Source of the DNA: Agromyces bauzanensis
GTDB lineage: Bacteria > Actinomycetota > Actinomycetes > Actinomycetales > Microbacteriaceae
Reading direction: 5' to 3'
DNA length: 64,000 bases
Assembly (NCBI RefSeq): GCF_014645655.1
Contig: NZ_BMMD01000005.1
Location: 62,001-126,000, forward strand
Made by a program: the position numbers and the translations under genes. Positions 25,041-33,666 of the stretch are shown piece by piece. The notes beneath the pieces are model-generated. The model worked only from the letters and a program-made list of their open reading frames with translations. It searched no databases and was not told the origin of the DNA. Positions within the stretch are counted from its first letter, which is position 1. Each line of letters opens with the position of its first letter.

Positions 25041-26221
25041 CGCGTCGCACCGAACGCCTCGCGTGCGAGCCCGATCATCAGGAGGGCCAACACAGCCGCG
25101 TACGCGAACGGCAGGGCGGCCACGCCCAGGCGGTCGAACAGCACCGCGCCGAGGAGCGCGCCACCGCCGATGCCGATGTTGAACGCCGTCGTGTAGAGCG
25201 CGCTCGCGGCGTCCCGATGGCCAGCGGGCGCCACCCGCAGCAGCCGCGTCTGCAGGAGCGGCGGGATCGCCCCGAATGCGACGCCCCACACCGCGAAGGC
25301 GACGATCGACGGCCACGCGCCGGGTGCGAGTCCGAGCACGACCAGCGACGCCGAGACGAGCCCCATCGCGATCACGAGCGCCCGCATCGGACGAGCGGCG
25401 AGCCGTGAGCCGGCGAGGGCCAGCCCGGCCGCCCCCGCAACGCCGTAGACGAAGAGCAGCGGACCCACGGCGCCGACGTCGAGGCCGACGACCTCGGTGA
25501 TGAGGGGCGCGACGTAGGTGAACACGGCGTACTGGCCGAGCATCGTGACGGCGGTCACGGCGCTGACGAGCAGCACGGGTCCGAGCGCCACGTCGCCGCG
25601 GCGGAACCGCGACGCCGTCTCGCCGTGTTCCCCGAGCACGGGCGGGAGGAATCGCCAGACCAGGAGCCCGCCGACGAGCGTGAGCGCTCCGACGATGGCG
25701 AACACCGGCCGCCATCCGATGACGTGGCCGAGCATGGTCGTCGCGGGGACGCCGGCCACGAGGGCGAGCGTGCCGCCGCCGAGCGTGACCGAGACGGCGC
25801 GACCGATCTGCTGGTCGGGCACGAGCCGCGCTGCGTACGCGGCCACGAGCGCCCAGAACAGGCCGTGCGCAATGCCGCCCACGACACGGATCGCCACGAG
25901 CATCCAGTACTCGGGCACGAGCGCCGAGGCGAGCGTCGTCAGGCCGAGGACCGCGAGCACGGCGACCAGGAGGCCGTGCCGCGGCATCCGGCTCGTGAGG
26001 GCCGTGAGCGGCGTCGACGTGACCACGACGGCGAACGCGAACGCGGACACGAGGAGCCCGACGAACGGCTCCGCGACGCCGAGGCCCTCGCTCATGCCGG
26101 GAAGGAGCCCGGTGGGCAGCATCTCGATCGTGATGGACAGGAAGACCCCGGCGGCCAGCACGACGAGGCCGGGCCAGGGCAGACGAGGTGCGCGCACGCT
26201 CACGGATTCGGTGACGGACAT
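24983..26221 (-). CDS. MFS transporter, DHA1-type drug/sugar exporter
   Basis: A 412-residue, 12-helix major facilitator. The loop 2-3 motif appears as SRMPRHGLLVAVLAVLG and motif C-like helix 5 as VTLGGGTLALVAGVPATTML, which place it among AraJ/YdhP/chloramphenicol-type exporters. It starts with ATG behind GGAGAG. Its 3' end overlaps the convergent sigma factor gene by 58 bp. The substrate is unknown. Confidence 0.87.
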   Translation of the reverse strand: MSVTESVSVRAPRLPWPGLVVLAAGVFLSITIEMLPTGLLPGMSEGLGVAEPFVGLLVSAFAFAVVVTSTPLTALTSRMPRHGLLVAVLAVLGLTTLASALVPEYWMLVAIRVVGGIAHGLFWALVAAYAARLVPDQQIGRAVSVTLGGGTLALVAGVPATTMLGHVIGWRPVFAIVGALTLVGGLLVWRFLPPVLGEHGETASRFRRGDVALGPVLLVSAVTAVTMLGQYAVFTYVAPLITEVVGLDVGAVGPLLFVYGVAGAAGLALAGSRLAARPMRALVIAMGLVSASLVVLGLAPGAWPSIVAFAVWGVAFGAIPPLLQTRLLRVAPAGHRDAASALYTTAFNIGIGGGALLGAVLFDRLGVAALPFAYAAVLALLMIGLAREAFGATRQPGSTTAPAVGPVRPPAV

Positions 26222-26357
26222 TGTGGATGTCTCTCCGACGGCGTTCCCCTGCGGGTGCGTTCACCGCGCGGGTCGGCTACGCGCTCGTGTGCGCGCCCAG
26301 GGCCGTGCGTCGTCCGCCGACCACGGACCAGTCTACCCGACGCAGTACTCTGGGCGG

Positions 26358-27230
26358 ATGACCACGGCTGCCCCGCCCGCGCACCTGTTCCACTGGGTCG
26401 TGACGCTCAGCTGCATCGACGGGCCCGGCATCGTGCACGCGGTCAGCGGCGCCATCGTCGCCGCCCGCGGCAACATCACCGAGAGCCAGCAGTTCGCGAG
26501 CCACGACACGGGCCGGTTCTTCATGCGCATCCAGGTCGAGTCGCCGGCGGGCCGGTCGGAATTCGAGGCGGCGCTCGCGCCCGTGGCCATGCGCTGGGAC
26601 ATGACGTGGCACCTCGACGAGGTGGGGCGGTCGCTGCGCACGCTCGTGCTCGCCTCAACGGCGGGGCACTGCGTGAACGACCTGCTGTTCCGCCAGCACG
26701 CAGGCCAGCTGCCGATCGAGATCCCGCTGGTGCTCTCGAACCACGGCACGCTGCGCGACCTCGTCGACTTCTACGGGGTGCCGTTCGAATCCCTCGCGGT
26801 GACGGATGCCGCATCGAAGGCGGCGTTCGAACGACGCGTGCTCGAGGCGGTCGAGGAGTTCGACATCGAGCTGGTGGTGCTCGCCCGGTACATGCAGATC
26901 CTCACGCCCGAGCTGTGCGACGCGCTCGCCGGACGCTGCATCAACATCCACCACTCGTTCCTGCCCGGCTTCAAGGGCGCGAACCCGTACCGGCAGGCGC
27001 ACGCGCGCGGCGTGAAGCTCATCGGCGCGACCGCGCACTTCGTGACGAGCGACCTCGACGAGGGACCGATCATCGAGCAGAACGTCGTGCGAGTGGACCA
27101 CTCGCGCTCCGTCGCCGAACTCGTCGCGATCGGACAGGACGAGGAGAGCCGCACGCTTTCGCAGGCCGTGAAGTGGTTCGCCGAGCGGCGCGTGCTCCTC
27201 GACGGCGCGCGCACGATCATCTTCCGCTGA
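26358..27230 (+). CDS. purU: Formyltetrahydrofolate deformylase
   Basis: A 290-residue enzyme that hydrolyses 10-formyl-THF to THF and formate, balancing one-carbon units for purine synthesis. Residues ~12-85 are an ACT regulatory domain (CIDGPGIVHAVSGAIVAARG). Residues ~95-280 are the formyltransferase-like domain with LVLSNHGTLRDLVDFYGVPF, VVLARYMQIL, the catalytic NIHHSFLPGFKGANPYRQAH and GATAHFVTSDLDEGPIIEQ. The ATG lies 6 bases after -10 TACTCT (26346-26351), so the mRNA is likely leaderless. Confidence 0.95.
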   Translation: MTTAAPPAHLFHWVVTLSCIDGPGIVHAVSGAIVAARGNITESQQFASHDTGRFFMRIQVESPAGRSEFEAALAPVAMRWDMTWHLDEVGRSLRTLVLASTAGHCVNDLLFRQHAGQLPIEIPLVLSNHGTLRDLVDFYGVPFESLAVTDAASKAAFERRVLEAVEEFDIELVVLARYMQILTPELCDALAGRCINIHHSFLPGFKGANPYRQAHARGVKLIGATAHFVTSDLDEGPIIEQNVVRVDHSRSVAELVAIGQDEESRTLSQAVKWFAERRVLLDGARTIIFR

Positions 27231-27253
27231 AGCGGCAGCTAGGCTGGGAAGCC

Positions 27254-27622
27254 GTGAGCACCACCCAGCCGAACGAGTCCCTGCCGAAGGTCGGGCCGAA
27301 CGACGTCCTCCGATTCCTCCTCGAGCTGTTCGCCTTCGCCAGCCTCGGGATCTGGGGCTTCGCCGCCTTCCCCCTGCCGTGGCCCGGGGTGCTCATCGGC
27401 CTCGGCGCACCCGCCCTGGCGATCCTGCTGTGGGCCCTCTTCGTATCGCCCAAGGCCGTGTTCCGCATCGACGTGTTCGGCAAGGCGCTCGTGGAGATCG
27501 CGGTGTTCTCGGCCGCGGCCATCGGATGGTGGATGCTCGGGCAGCCGGTCGTGGCGGTGGTGTTCGCGATCGTCGCGGCGGTGAGCGGCATCATCAACGG
27601 GCGCAAGCAACTCGCGGACTGA
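27254..27622 (+). CDS. YrdB/DUF2568-family small membrane protein
   Basis: 122 residues with about four membrane helices (LLELFAFASLGIWGF, VLIGLGAPALAILLWALFVS, ALVEIAVFSAAAIGWWML, PVVAVVFAIVAAVSGIING), the usual YrdB pattern. The GTG at 27254 follows -10 TAGGCT (27240-27245) by 8 bases with no ribosome site. It lies 23 bp after purU with its own promoter. The function of the family is unknown. Confidence 0.8.
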   Translation: MSTTQPNESLPKVGPNDVLRFLLELFAFASLGIWGFAAFPLPWPGVLIGLGAPALAILLWALFVSPKAVFRIDVFGKALVEIAVFSAAAIGWWMLGQPVVAVVFAIVAAVSGIINGRKQLAD

Positions 27623-27656
27623 ACGGCGGATGCGAGCCCTCCGCGGCCGGCCGTGG

Positions 27657-28886
27657 TCAGCGGGTGAGCGTCGGCACCGGCCCGGCGGCATCCGCCTCCA
27701 CGTCGTCGGCGTGCGCCGCCAGCGCGTCGGGCTCGGCGCCGCCCGCGGTGCGGAAGTGGCCGATGAACGAGAGCAGGACGCCGCCGACGGCCCATGCCAC
27801 GAGCACGAGCCACGGGAACGTCGTGTCGGCGTCTGGGAAGTACGACAGGTCGCGCAGGAGCGTCGCCGCGGCGCCCGGCGGGAACCACTGGCCGACCGCG
27901 CCCCACGGCTCGAGCAGGAACTCGACGGGCACCGCCGCCGCGGAGATCGGGTTGGCGACGAGGATGAACGTGACCACACCGAGCGCGATGCCCGGCCGCC
28001 CCATGAGGGCGGCGAACCCCGTGATCGGCGCGGCGATCGCCGCGATCGCGAGCGCGATGGCGCCGGCGTTCAGCCAGTAGTCGCCCTGCAGCACGCCGTA
28101 CCAGCCCTGCAGGATGCCGGCGAGCGCGAGCCCCGCGACCGTGGAGTACACGGCCACCGCGACGACCCGGCGCACCGCGCCGATCACGAGCAACGTCAGG
28201 GCGATGCCGCCGGCCAGGCCGCCGAGCACGAGCGGGAAGATCGCGGCCACGAGCCCGGTGCCGCGCGGGTCGGAGTCGGCGAGCGGTACGACGTCGGTGA
28301 CCTCGACGGTGATCTGCGGGATCTCGGGAGCCGCGCCGGGCGACCCGGCCCCCGGCCCCGTCTGCCCGGCGGGCGGCGCCTGGCCCGCGACCAGCGCCTG
28401 GATCGTGGCGGAGGCCCGCTCGAGCGCCGCCTGCACCTGCGCGTCGACCTGCGCGTCGATCTGGTCCTGGAGCTGCGCGGCGAGGCCCGTGAGCAGCTGG
28501 GCCACTGCGGGGCTCGCCGCAGTGGCGATGAGCACCTCGGGGGCGTCGGTGGGCGCGTCGCCGAGGATGATCGCACCGTACGCCTCGCGCCGCTCGATCG
28601 CTGCGACCGCCGCGTCGCGGTCGTCGACCCGCTCGAGGGCGACGGCCCCCTCGGCCCGCTCATCGACGGCGGTCTCGACCTGCTCGACCGCCGCGTCGGT
28701 GCCGCTGATCGCGACGGGGAGGTCCTTCGGCTCCGAGGTGATCGCGGGCCAGGAGAACGCGAGCACGATGACAGCGACGACTGCCGCAATCAGGGTCGCG
28801 GCGCCGAACACGCGCCCGTACGGCGTGTGCGGCGGACGGGTGGTGGAGCGGCGGGATGTGGCGCCGGCGCGGGCGGAGCTGGTCAT
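27657..28886 (-). CDS. YhgE/ABC-2-type membrane protein
   Basis: 409 residues: an N-terminal helix (AATLIAAVVAVIVLAFSWPA), a large extracellular domain with a coiled stretch (QLQDQIDAQVDAQVQAALER), and five or six C-terminal helices of the ABC-2 permease type (FPLVLGGLAGGIALTLLVIG onward). Such YhgE/DUF3533-like proteins are linked to export or cell-envelope stress and usually have no ATPase neighbour, as here. The ATG at 28886 has AGGGAG 5 bases upstream. It is divergent from a TetR gene that probably represses it. Confidence 0.8.
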   Translation of the reverse strand: MTSSARAGATSRRSTTRPPHTPYGRVFGAATLIAAVVAVIVLAFSWPAITSEPKDLPVAISGTDAAVEQVETAVDERAEGAVALERVDDRDAAVAAIERREAYGAIILGDAPTDAPEVLIATAASPAVAQLLTGLAAQLQDQIDAQVDAQVQAALERASATIQALVAGQAPPAGQTGPGAGSPGAAPEIPQITVEVTDVVPLADSDPRGTGLVAAIFPLVLGGLAGGIALTLLVIGAVRRVVAVAVYSTVAGLALAGILQGWYGVLQGDYWLNAGAIALAIAAIAAPITGFAALMGRPGIALGVVTFILVANPISAAAVPVEFLLEPWGAVGQWFPPGAAATLLRDLSYFPDADTTFPWLVLVAWAVGGVLLSFIGHFRTAGGAEPDALAAHADDVEADAAGPVPTLTR

Positions 28887-28918
28887 GACGACTCCCTGAT
28901 CGCGTGATTCGCAAGAAA

Positions 28919-28973
28919 AACGAACCTTCGTTCTTTATACTGGAACGCGATCCTATGCATGTCAAGAACGTTC
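28919..28973. promoter_or_regulatory. Divergent promoter and TetR operators between yhgE-like gene and tetR
   Basis: Minus-strand promoter: -35 TTGACA (28960-28965), 18-bp spacer, -10 AGTATA/TATAAA (28934-28941). Palindrome AACGAA-CC-TTCGTT (28919-28932) sits at its start point, and a second palindrome, GAACGTTC (28966-28973), touches the -35. Both share an AACG core and are good candidates for binding by the neighbouring TetR protein. Binding is inferred. Confidence 0.6.
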
Positions 28974-28991
28974 ATTCTGTTTGGGGGTCCG

Positions 28992-29582
28992 ATGCCGAAG
29001 GTGACCGAGGCGTATCGTGAGGCGCGGCGCGACGAGATCATCGGCGCCGCGCTGCGCTGCTTCTCGACCCGCGGATTCCAGCGCACCTCGATGGCCGACA
29101 TCATCGCCGAGTCCGGCCTGTCGGCCGGCGCGATCTATGGCCACTTCGCGGGCAAGAAGGAGCTGTTCTCGGCGGTCGCCACGCGCATCCTCACCGCCCG
29201 CCGGAGCGAGCTGCAGGCTCGTCGGCGGGAGGGGCCGCCGCTGTCACCCGGGCAGGTGATGGCGACGCTCATCGACGGGATGCGTCGCGAGCCGTTCAGC
29301 GGCGTGCTGATCCAGCTATGGGCCGAGGCCGCCATCGACAAGGAGATGCGCGAGCCCGTCCACGAGGTCCTGGCCTTCGTGCGCGAGACGGTGCGCGCCG
29401 CCTTCGCCGAATGGGCCGCCGCCGAGCCCGGGCGGGTCGACAGCGATCCCCGGGAGTGGGCCGCCCGCCTCACACCCGTGGCCCTGGGCCTCATGCCGGG
29501 ATTCATGGTGCAGCGAGCCATCGCGGCCGACTTCGACGAGGACGCCTACCTCGCCATGCTCGCCGAGGCGCTCCCCCACTGA
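28992..29582 (+). CDS. TetR-family transcriptional regulator
   Basis: 196 residues from the ATG at 28992. The helix-turn-helix is RRDEIIGAALRCFSTRGFQR, SMADIIAESGLSAGAIYGHF, AGKKELF (about 10-58), and the ligand domain follows. Upstream in-frame codons to 28959 lie within the operator region and are unlikely to be translated. It is divergent from the YhgE-like gene, with palindromes between, so autoregulation and control of that gene are expected. Confidence 0.9.
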   Translation: MPKVTEAYREARRDEIIGAALRCFSTRGFQRTSMADIIAESGLSAGAIYGHFAGKKELFSAVATRILTARRSELQARRREGPPLSPGQVMATLIDGMRREPFSGVLIQLWAEAAIDKEMREPVHEVLAFVRETVRAAFAEWAAAEPGRVDSDPREWAARLTPVALGLMPGFMVQRAIAADFDEDAYLAMLAEALPH

Positions 29583-29604
29583 TCCGGGTCCGCCGGGCGC
29601 CGGC

Positions 29605-30390
29605 TCAGATGCCCTGCCAGCGAGGCTTGTTCGACCACGCGTGCCGGTAGTAGGCGAGGTTCACCAGCTCCGACGCCGCGGCCTCGTCGACCACGACCGT
29701 CGCGTGCGGGTGCAGCTGGATCGCCGAGCCGGGCTGGCTCGCCGTCACCGGGCCCTCGACCGCTGCCGCCACCGCATGCGCCTTCGCCTCGCCGAACGCG
29801 AGCAGCACGAGGTGCCTCGCCCGCAGGATGGTGCCGATCCCCTGCGTGATGCAGTGCATCGGCACGTCGTCGGGTGCGTCGAAGAAGCGGGCGTTGTCGG
29901 CGCGGGTGCGCTCGGTGAGGGTCTTCACGCGCGTGAGGGAGGCGAGCGACGAGCCCGGCTCGTTGAAGCCGATGTGACCCGTGCGTCCGATGCCGAGGAT
30001 CTGCAGGTCGACGCCGCCCGCCGCGCCGATGGCCGCCTCGTAGTCGGCACCGGCATGCTCGATCGACGCCGGATCGCCGTTCGGCACGCGCACGAGTTCG
30101 GGCGTGAGACCGAGCGGCTCCACCACCTCGCGCGTGATCACGGCACGATAGCTCTCGGGGTGACCGGCCGGTAGCCCCACGTACTCGTCGAGCGCGAATC
30201 CACGCACCCCGCGCACGTCGATCGACTCGTCGGCGATGCGGTCCGCGAGGGCGCGGTAGGTCGCGAGCGGCGTCGAACCCGTCGCGAGGCCGAGCACGGC
30301 GTCGGGCTTGGAACGGATGAGGGACACGATCGCGTCCGCGACGAGGCGGCCCGCGGCCTCCTCATCGCCGACGATCACGACTTCGGCCAT
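29605..30390 (-). CDS. nagB: Glucosamine-6-phosphate deaminase
   Basis: A 261-residue enzyme that turns glucosamine-6-P into fructose-6-P and ammonia. Motifs are LATGSTPLATYRAL, FALDEYVGL (catalytic Asp-Glu), LGIGRTGHIGFNEPGSSL and FGEAKAHAVAAAVEGPV. The ATG at 30390 is preceded by AGGAG at 7 bases. It overlaps the end of the ROK kinase gene by 16 bp and is the last gene of the amino-sugar operon. The C-terminus SNKPRWQGI matches the family ending. Confidence 0.95.
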   Translation of the reverse strand: MAEVVIVGDEEAAGRLVADAIVSLIRSKPDAVLGLATGSTPLATYRALADRIADESIDVRGVRGFALDEYVGLPAGHPESYRAVITREVVEPLGLTPELVRVPNGDPASIEHAGADYEAAIGAAGGVDLQILGIGRTGHIGFNEPGSSLASLTRVKTLTERTRADNARFFDAPDDVPMHCITQGIGTILRARHLVLLAFGEAKAHAVAAAVEGPVTASQPGSAIQLHPHATVVVDEAAASELVNLAYYRHAWSNKPRWQGI

Positions 30391-31301
30391 GGCGGTTCTC
30401 CTACGAGAGCGGCACCGACGGCGGCCGCCGGGAATCCGAGTGGGATGACCCGCACCCGCGACGCGAGGTCGAGCGAGGCGAGGAAGGCCGATTCGGCGGC
30501 CCACCCGTTCAGGATACGACGGGTGCCGTCGCCGAGCCGGTCACCGAGCGCCGAGAGCCCACCGCCGATGACCACCTCGTCGACGTCGGTCGCGAGCACG
30601 AGGAGACGCACGGCGGCCGCGACGCCCGCGAGGAAGCGGTCACGTGCGTCCACCGCTCGTCCGTCGCCCGCCGTCGCGGCTGCGAACAACGCTCGCGCGG
30701 GCTCCGGGTCGGCCGTCGGCCACATCCGTGCGACCGCCGAGCCCGAGGCGACGGTCTCGAGGCATCCGCGCTGGCCGCACGCACAGGTGACGCCCGACGG
30801 GTCGACCGGGACGTGCCCGATCTCGCCCGCCACGCCGTGCCCGCCCCGCAGCAGCCGCCCGCCGATCACGATGCCCGCGGCGAGGCCGGTGCCGAGGTTC
30901 AGGTACGCCATGGAGTGCGCAGCGACGCCGTCGGCCGCGCCGAGCAGGTGGTGCGCACCGAGTGCGGCAGCCTTCACGTCGTTCTCCACGCGCACCTCGA
31001 CACCGAGTCGATCCGCGAGCCGCGGTCCGAGGTCGAGCCCCTCGAGGCCGAGGTTCACGGCGTGCGTCACCAGGCCGGTCGCGGCGTCGACCGTGCCGGG
31101 GATGCCGATGCCGATCGAAGAGATCGCGGATGCCTCGACGCCCTCGATCCGGGTCATCCGCTCGACCGTTCGCAGCGCGGTCTCGACCACCGCCTCCGCG
31201 CCGAAACCCGTCGGCATGCGCACCTCGCCGCTCACCGCGCCGTCGTCGCCGATCGCGACGGCGGCCGTCTTGGTGCCGCCGATGTCGATGCCGAGCCTCA
31301 C
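30375..31301 (-). CDS. nagK: ROK-family sugar kinase, probable N-acetylglucosamine kinase
   Basis: A 308-residue ROK protein. It has the ATP phosphate loop LGIDIGGTKTAAVAIGDDG, the ROK substrate motif GEIGHVPV and the zinc site CACGQRGCLE, but no helix-turn-helix, so it is a kinase rather than a regulator. Located between nagZ and nagB, it most likely phosphorylates GlcNAc (or MurNAc-derived sugar) released by NagZ. The GTG at 31301 overlaps the nagZ stop (GTGA). The precise substrate is inferred from context. Confidence 0.85.
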   Translation of the reverse strand: MRLGIDIGGTKTAAVAIGDDGAVSGEVRMPTGFGAEAVVETALRTVERMTRIEGVEASAISSIGIGIPGTVDAATGLVTHAVNLGLEGLDLGPRLADRLGVEVRVENDVKAAALGAHHLLGAADGVAAHSMAYLNLGTGLAAGIVIGGRLLRGGHGVAGEIGHVPVDPSGVTCACGQRGCLETVASGSAVARMWPTADPEPARALFAAATAGDGRAVDARDRFLAGVAAAVRLLVLATDVDEVVIGGGLSALGDRLGDGTRRILNGWAAESAFLASLDLASRVRVIPLGFPAAAVGAALVGEPPWPKS

Positions 31302-32827
31302 GTCGCCTCCACCGCGGCGAGCGCCACCGACCGGCCGACGAACGCGATCAGGGCCTCGCCCACGAGGCGGGAGGCACCGAAGGTGGCGACGTCCGCGAGG
31401 GCGCGGTCGTCGGAGGGCCAGCCCATGTCGACCGTCACGACGTCGTCGCGCGCCGCGCGCAGGGCCGCCACCGCGGCAACGGCGAACGGATGCCGGTGCA
31501 GGTCCTTGCCGACGACGAGCACGGCGCCATCCAGCGACGAGGGATCGGGAAGCGGCGCCTTGGCCGAGACGGTGACGAGCCGCGCGGCGTCGAGCCAGGT
31601 CGTGGCCCGGGTCGCCGCAAACGCGGCGAACGGCCCCCACGGGGCGGACCCGATCGCGATGTTCGCCACGGTGTCGATGCGGACGACGGTGCCGATCCGC
31701 GGCGCCGCCGCGAGGCGGGTGCGCGCGGCATCCGTCGCCTCGAACGCCCCTGCGACGCGGCCCAGGTCGACCGCGCCGTTCCGTGGTTCCACGACGGCGG
31801 GCGAGGTCGGCACGGCGGGCGCCGTCGCAGCGAGCGCGCGCACCCGGCCCGCGGCCTCGCGCACGCGGTCGACGGCGGCCCGGCCGGTCGCGATCGCACC
31901 CTCGATGGCCGCGACGATGCCGTCGAGCTCGTCGTCGGTCGTGTCGCTGCCGAGGCAGAGCAGGTCGCAGCCGGCGATGAGGGCGCGCACGGCCGCCTCC
32001 GGGATGCCGTGCACGCCGCTCGCCCCGTGCATGTCGAGGGCGTCGGTCACGACGACGCCCCCGAAGCCGAGCTCGTCGCGGAGCAGATCCTGCACGAGAC
32101 GCGGCGAGAGCGTGGCCGGCTGCTCCGCGTCGAGCCGGGGCAGCAGGATGTGGCTCGTCATGATCGTGCGCGTGCCCGCGGCGACGGCCGCGCGGAACGG
32201 CACGAGCTCGCGTGTGCGGAGCGTTTCGAGCGGCACGTCGACCACCGGCAGCGCCAGGTGCGAGTCGGCGGCGGTGTCGCCGTGGCCCGGGAAGTGCTTC
32301 GCGCTCGCCGCGACGCCCGTGCCCTGGAGTCCACGCACCCAGGCCGCGGCATGCCGTCCGGCGAGCCCGGGATCGGCCCCGAAGCTCCGCACGCCGATCA
32401 CGGGATTGTCGGGATTCGAGTTCACGTCGACGTCGGGTGCGAAGGCGAGGGTGCAGCCCGTCGCCGCGAGCGCCTCGCCCACGGCCCGCGCGACGCGTTC
32501 GGTGAGGGCGACGTCGTCGATGCGGCCGAGCAGCGCGTTGCCCGGGTAGGGCGCACCGACGTCGTGGAAGAGGCGCGTGACGTCGCCGCCCTCCTCGTCG
32601 ATCGCGACGACGGCAAGCGGATTCGCGGCCCGCAGCGACGCGTTCAGCGCGCGCAGCTGCTCGGCGCCCGCGATGTTGCGCCCGAACACGCAGACCCCGC
32701 CGAGGCCGTCGGCGAGCCGGCGCAGGAGCCACTCGGGCGCCTCGGTGCCCGCGAATCCCGGGAGCAGGGTCGTGAGGATGTCCCGGCGCAGGTCGGCACC
32801 CGCACCGGTCGTGGCCGCGTCGCTCAT
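31298..32827 (-). CDS. nagZ: Family 3 glycoside hydrolase, NagZ-like beta-N-acetylglucosaminidase
   Basis: 509 residues. The GH3 barrel carries VVAIDEEGGDVTRL, SFGADPGLAGRHAAAWVRGL and the NagZ-type His loop KHFPGHGDTAADSHLALP, which supplies the acid/base His-Asp of this subgroup. The nucleophile Asp is in VVTDALDMHGA. A second alpha/beta domain of about 150 residues follows. It cleaves GlcNAc from muropeptides or chito-oligosaccharides. There is no signal peptide, so it acts in the cytoplasm on imported sugars. The ATG overlaps the permease stop (ATGA). Confidence 0.92.
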   Translation of the reverse strand: MSDAATTGAGADLRRDILTTLLPGFAGTEAPEWLLRRLADGLGGVCVFGRNIAGAEQLRALNASLRAANPLAVVAIDEEGGDVTRLFHDVGAPYPGNALLGRIDDVALTERVARAVGEALAATGCTLAFAPDVDVNSNPDNPVIGVRSFGADPGLAGRHAAAWVRGLQGTGVAASAKHFPGHGDTAADSHLALPVVDVPLETLRTRELVPFRAAVAAGTRTIMTSHILLPRLDAEQPATLSPRLVQDLLRDELGFGGVVVTDALDMHGASGVHGIPEAAVRALIAGCDLLCLGSDTTDDELDGIVAAIEGAIATGRAAVDRVREAAGRVRALAATAPAVPTSPAVVEPRNGAVDLGRVAGAFEATDAARTRLAAAPRIGTVVRIDTVANIAIGSAPWGPFAAFAATRATTWLDAARLVTVSAKAPLPDPSSLDGAVLVVGKDLHRHPFAVAAVAALRAARDDVVTVDMGWPSDDRALADVATFGASRLVGEALIAFVGRSVALAAVEAT

Positions 32828-33666
32828 CCCTTGACGGCCCCGCTCACGAGTCCGCTGGTCATCCGGCCCTGCACCACGAGGAAGAACACGATGACGGGAA
32901 CGGCCATGAGCGTGGATCCCGCCATGAGCCCAGCCCAGTTGGTCGTGCCGTTGGCGACGAGGAAGGTGCGCAGCCACACCGGCAACGTCATCATCTCGGG
33001 CCGCGCATTGAGCACGAGCGCCATGATGAACTCGTTCCACGCCTGGATGAACCCGAACACGCCGGTCGCGACGAGCCCGGGAGCGAGCAGCGGGAACGTC
33101 ACCCGCCAGAAGGCGCCGGCCCTGGAGCATCCGTCGATCATCGCAGCCTCCTCGAGCTCGACCGGTACACCGTTCACGAAGCCGCGCAGGGTCCAGATCG
33201 TGAAGGGCAGCACGGTCGCCACGTACACGAGGGTGAGGCCCACGATGGTGTTGAGCAGGTGCCAGCCGTCGATCACCCGGAAGATCGAGACGATCATCGC
33301 CTCGCCCGGGATCATCTGCACGACGAGGATCGTGATGATGAAGGCGCGGCGGCTCGCGAAGCGGAACCGCGTCACGGCGACCGAGGCGAGGAACGCGAAC
33401 ACGAGCGCGATGACGACCGTGAGGATCGTCACGGTGAGCGAGTTTCCCGCCGCCGGGAGGAACGGGGTGCGGCCGGGATCGAACAGGACCGTCTCGTAGT
33501 TGCGCAGCGTGAGGTTGTCGGGCCAGAAATGCAGGTCGGAGCCGCGGATCTCGTTGTTCGGCTGGAGCGACGTGTTCACCATCCAGTAGACGGGGAAGAC
33601 GAAGAACGCGAAGAGCACGACCGAGACGGCGCTGTACGCGACGGTCGCGAGCCGGGCGCGGGTCAC
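32824..33666 (-). CDS. Sugar ABC transporter permease (MalG type)
   Basis: 280 residues, six helices, with the EAA loop ELEEAAMIDGCSRAGAFWRV and the C-terminal signature GLVSGAVKG. It starts at GTG 33666, overlapping the stop of the first permease (GTGA). It forms the channel with the preceding gene's product. In context it most likely imports GlcNAc, chitobiose or a muropeptide sugar. Confidence 0.93.
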   Translation of the reverse strand: MTRARLATVAYSAVSVVLFAFFVFPVYWMVNTSLQPNNEIRGSDLHFWPDNLTLRNYETVLFDPGRTPFLPAAGNSLTVTILTVVIALVFAFLASVAVTRFRFASRRAFIITILVVQMIPGEAMIVSIFRVIDGWHLLNTIVGLTLVYVATVLPFTIWTLRGFVNGVPVELEEAAMIDGCSRAGAFWRVTFPLLAPGLVATGVFGFIQAWNEFIMALVLNARPEMMTLPVWLRTFLVANGTTNWAGLMAGSTLMAVPVIVFFLVVQGRMTSGLVSGAVKG

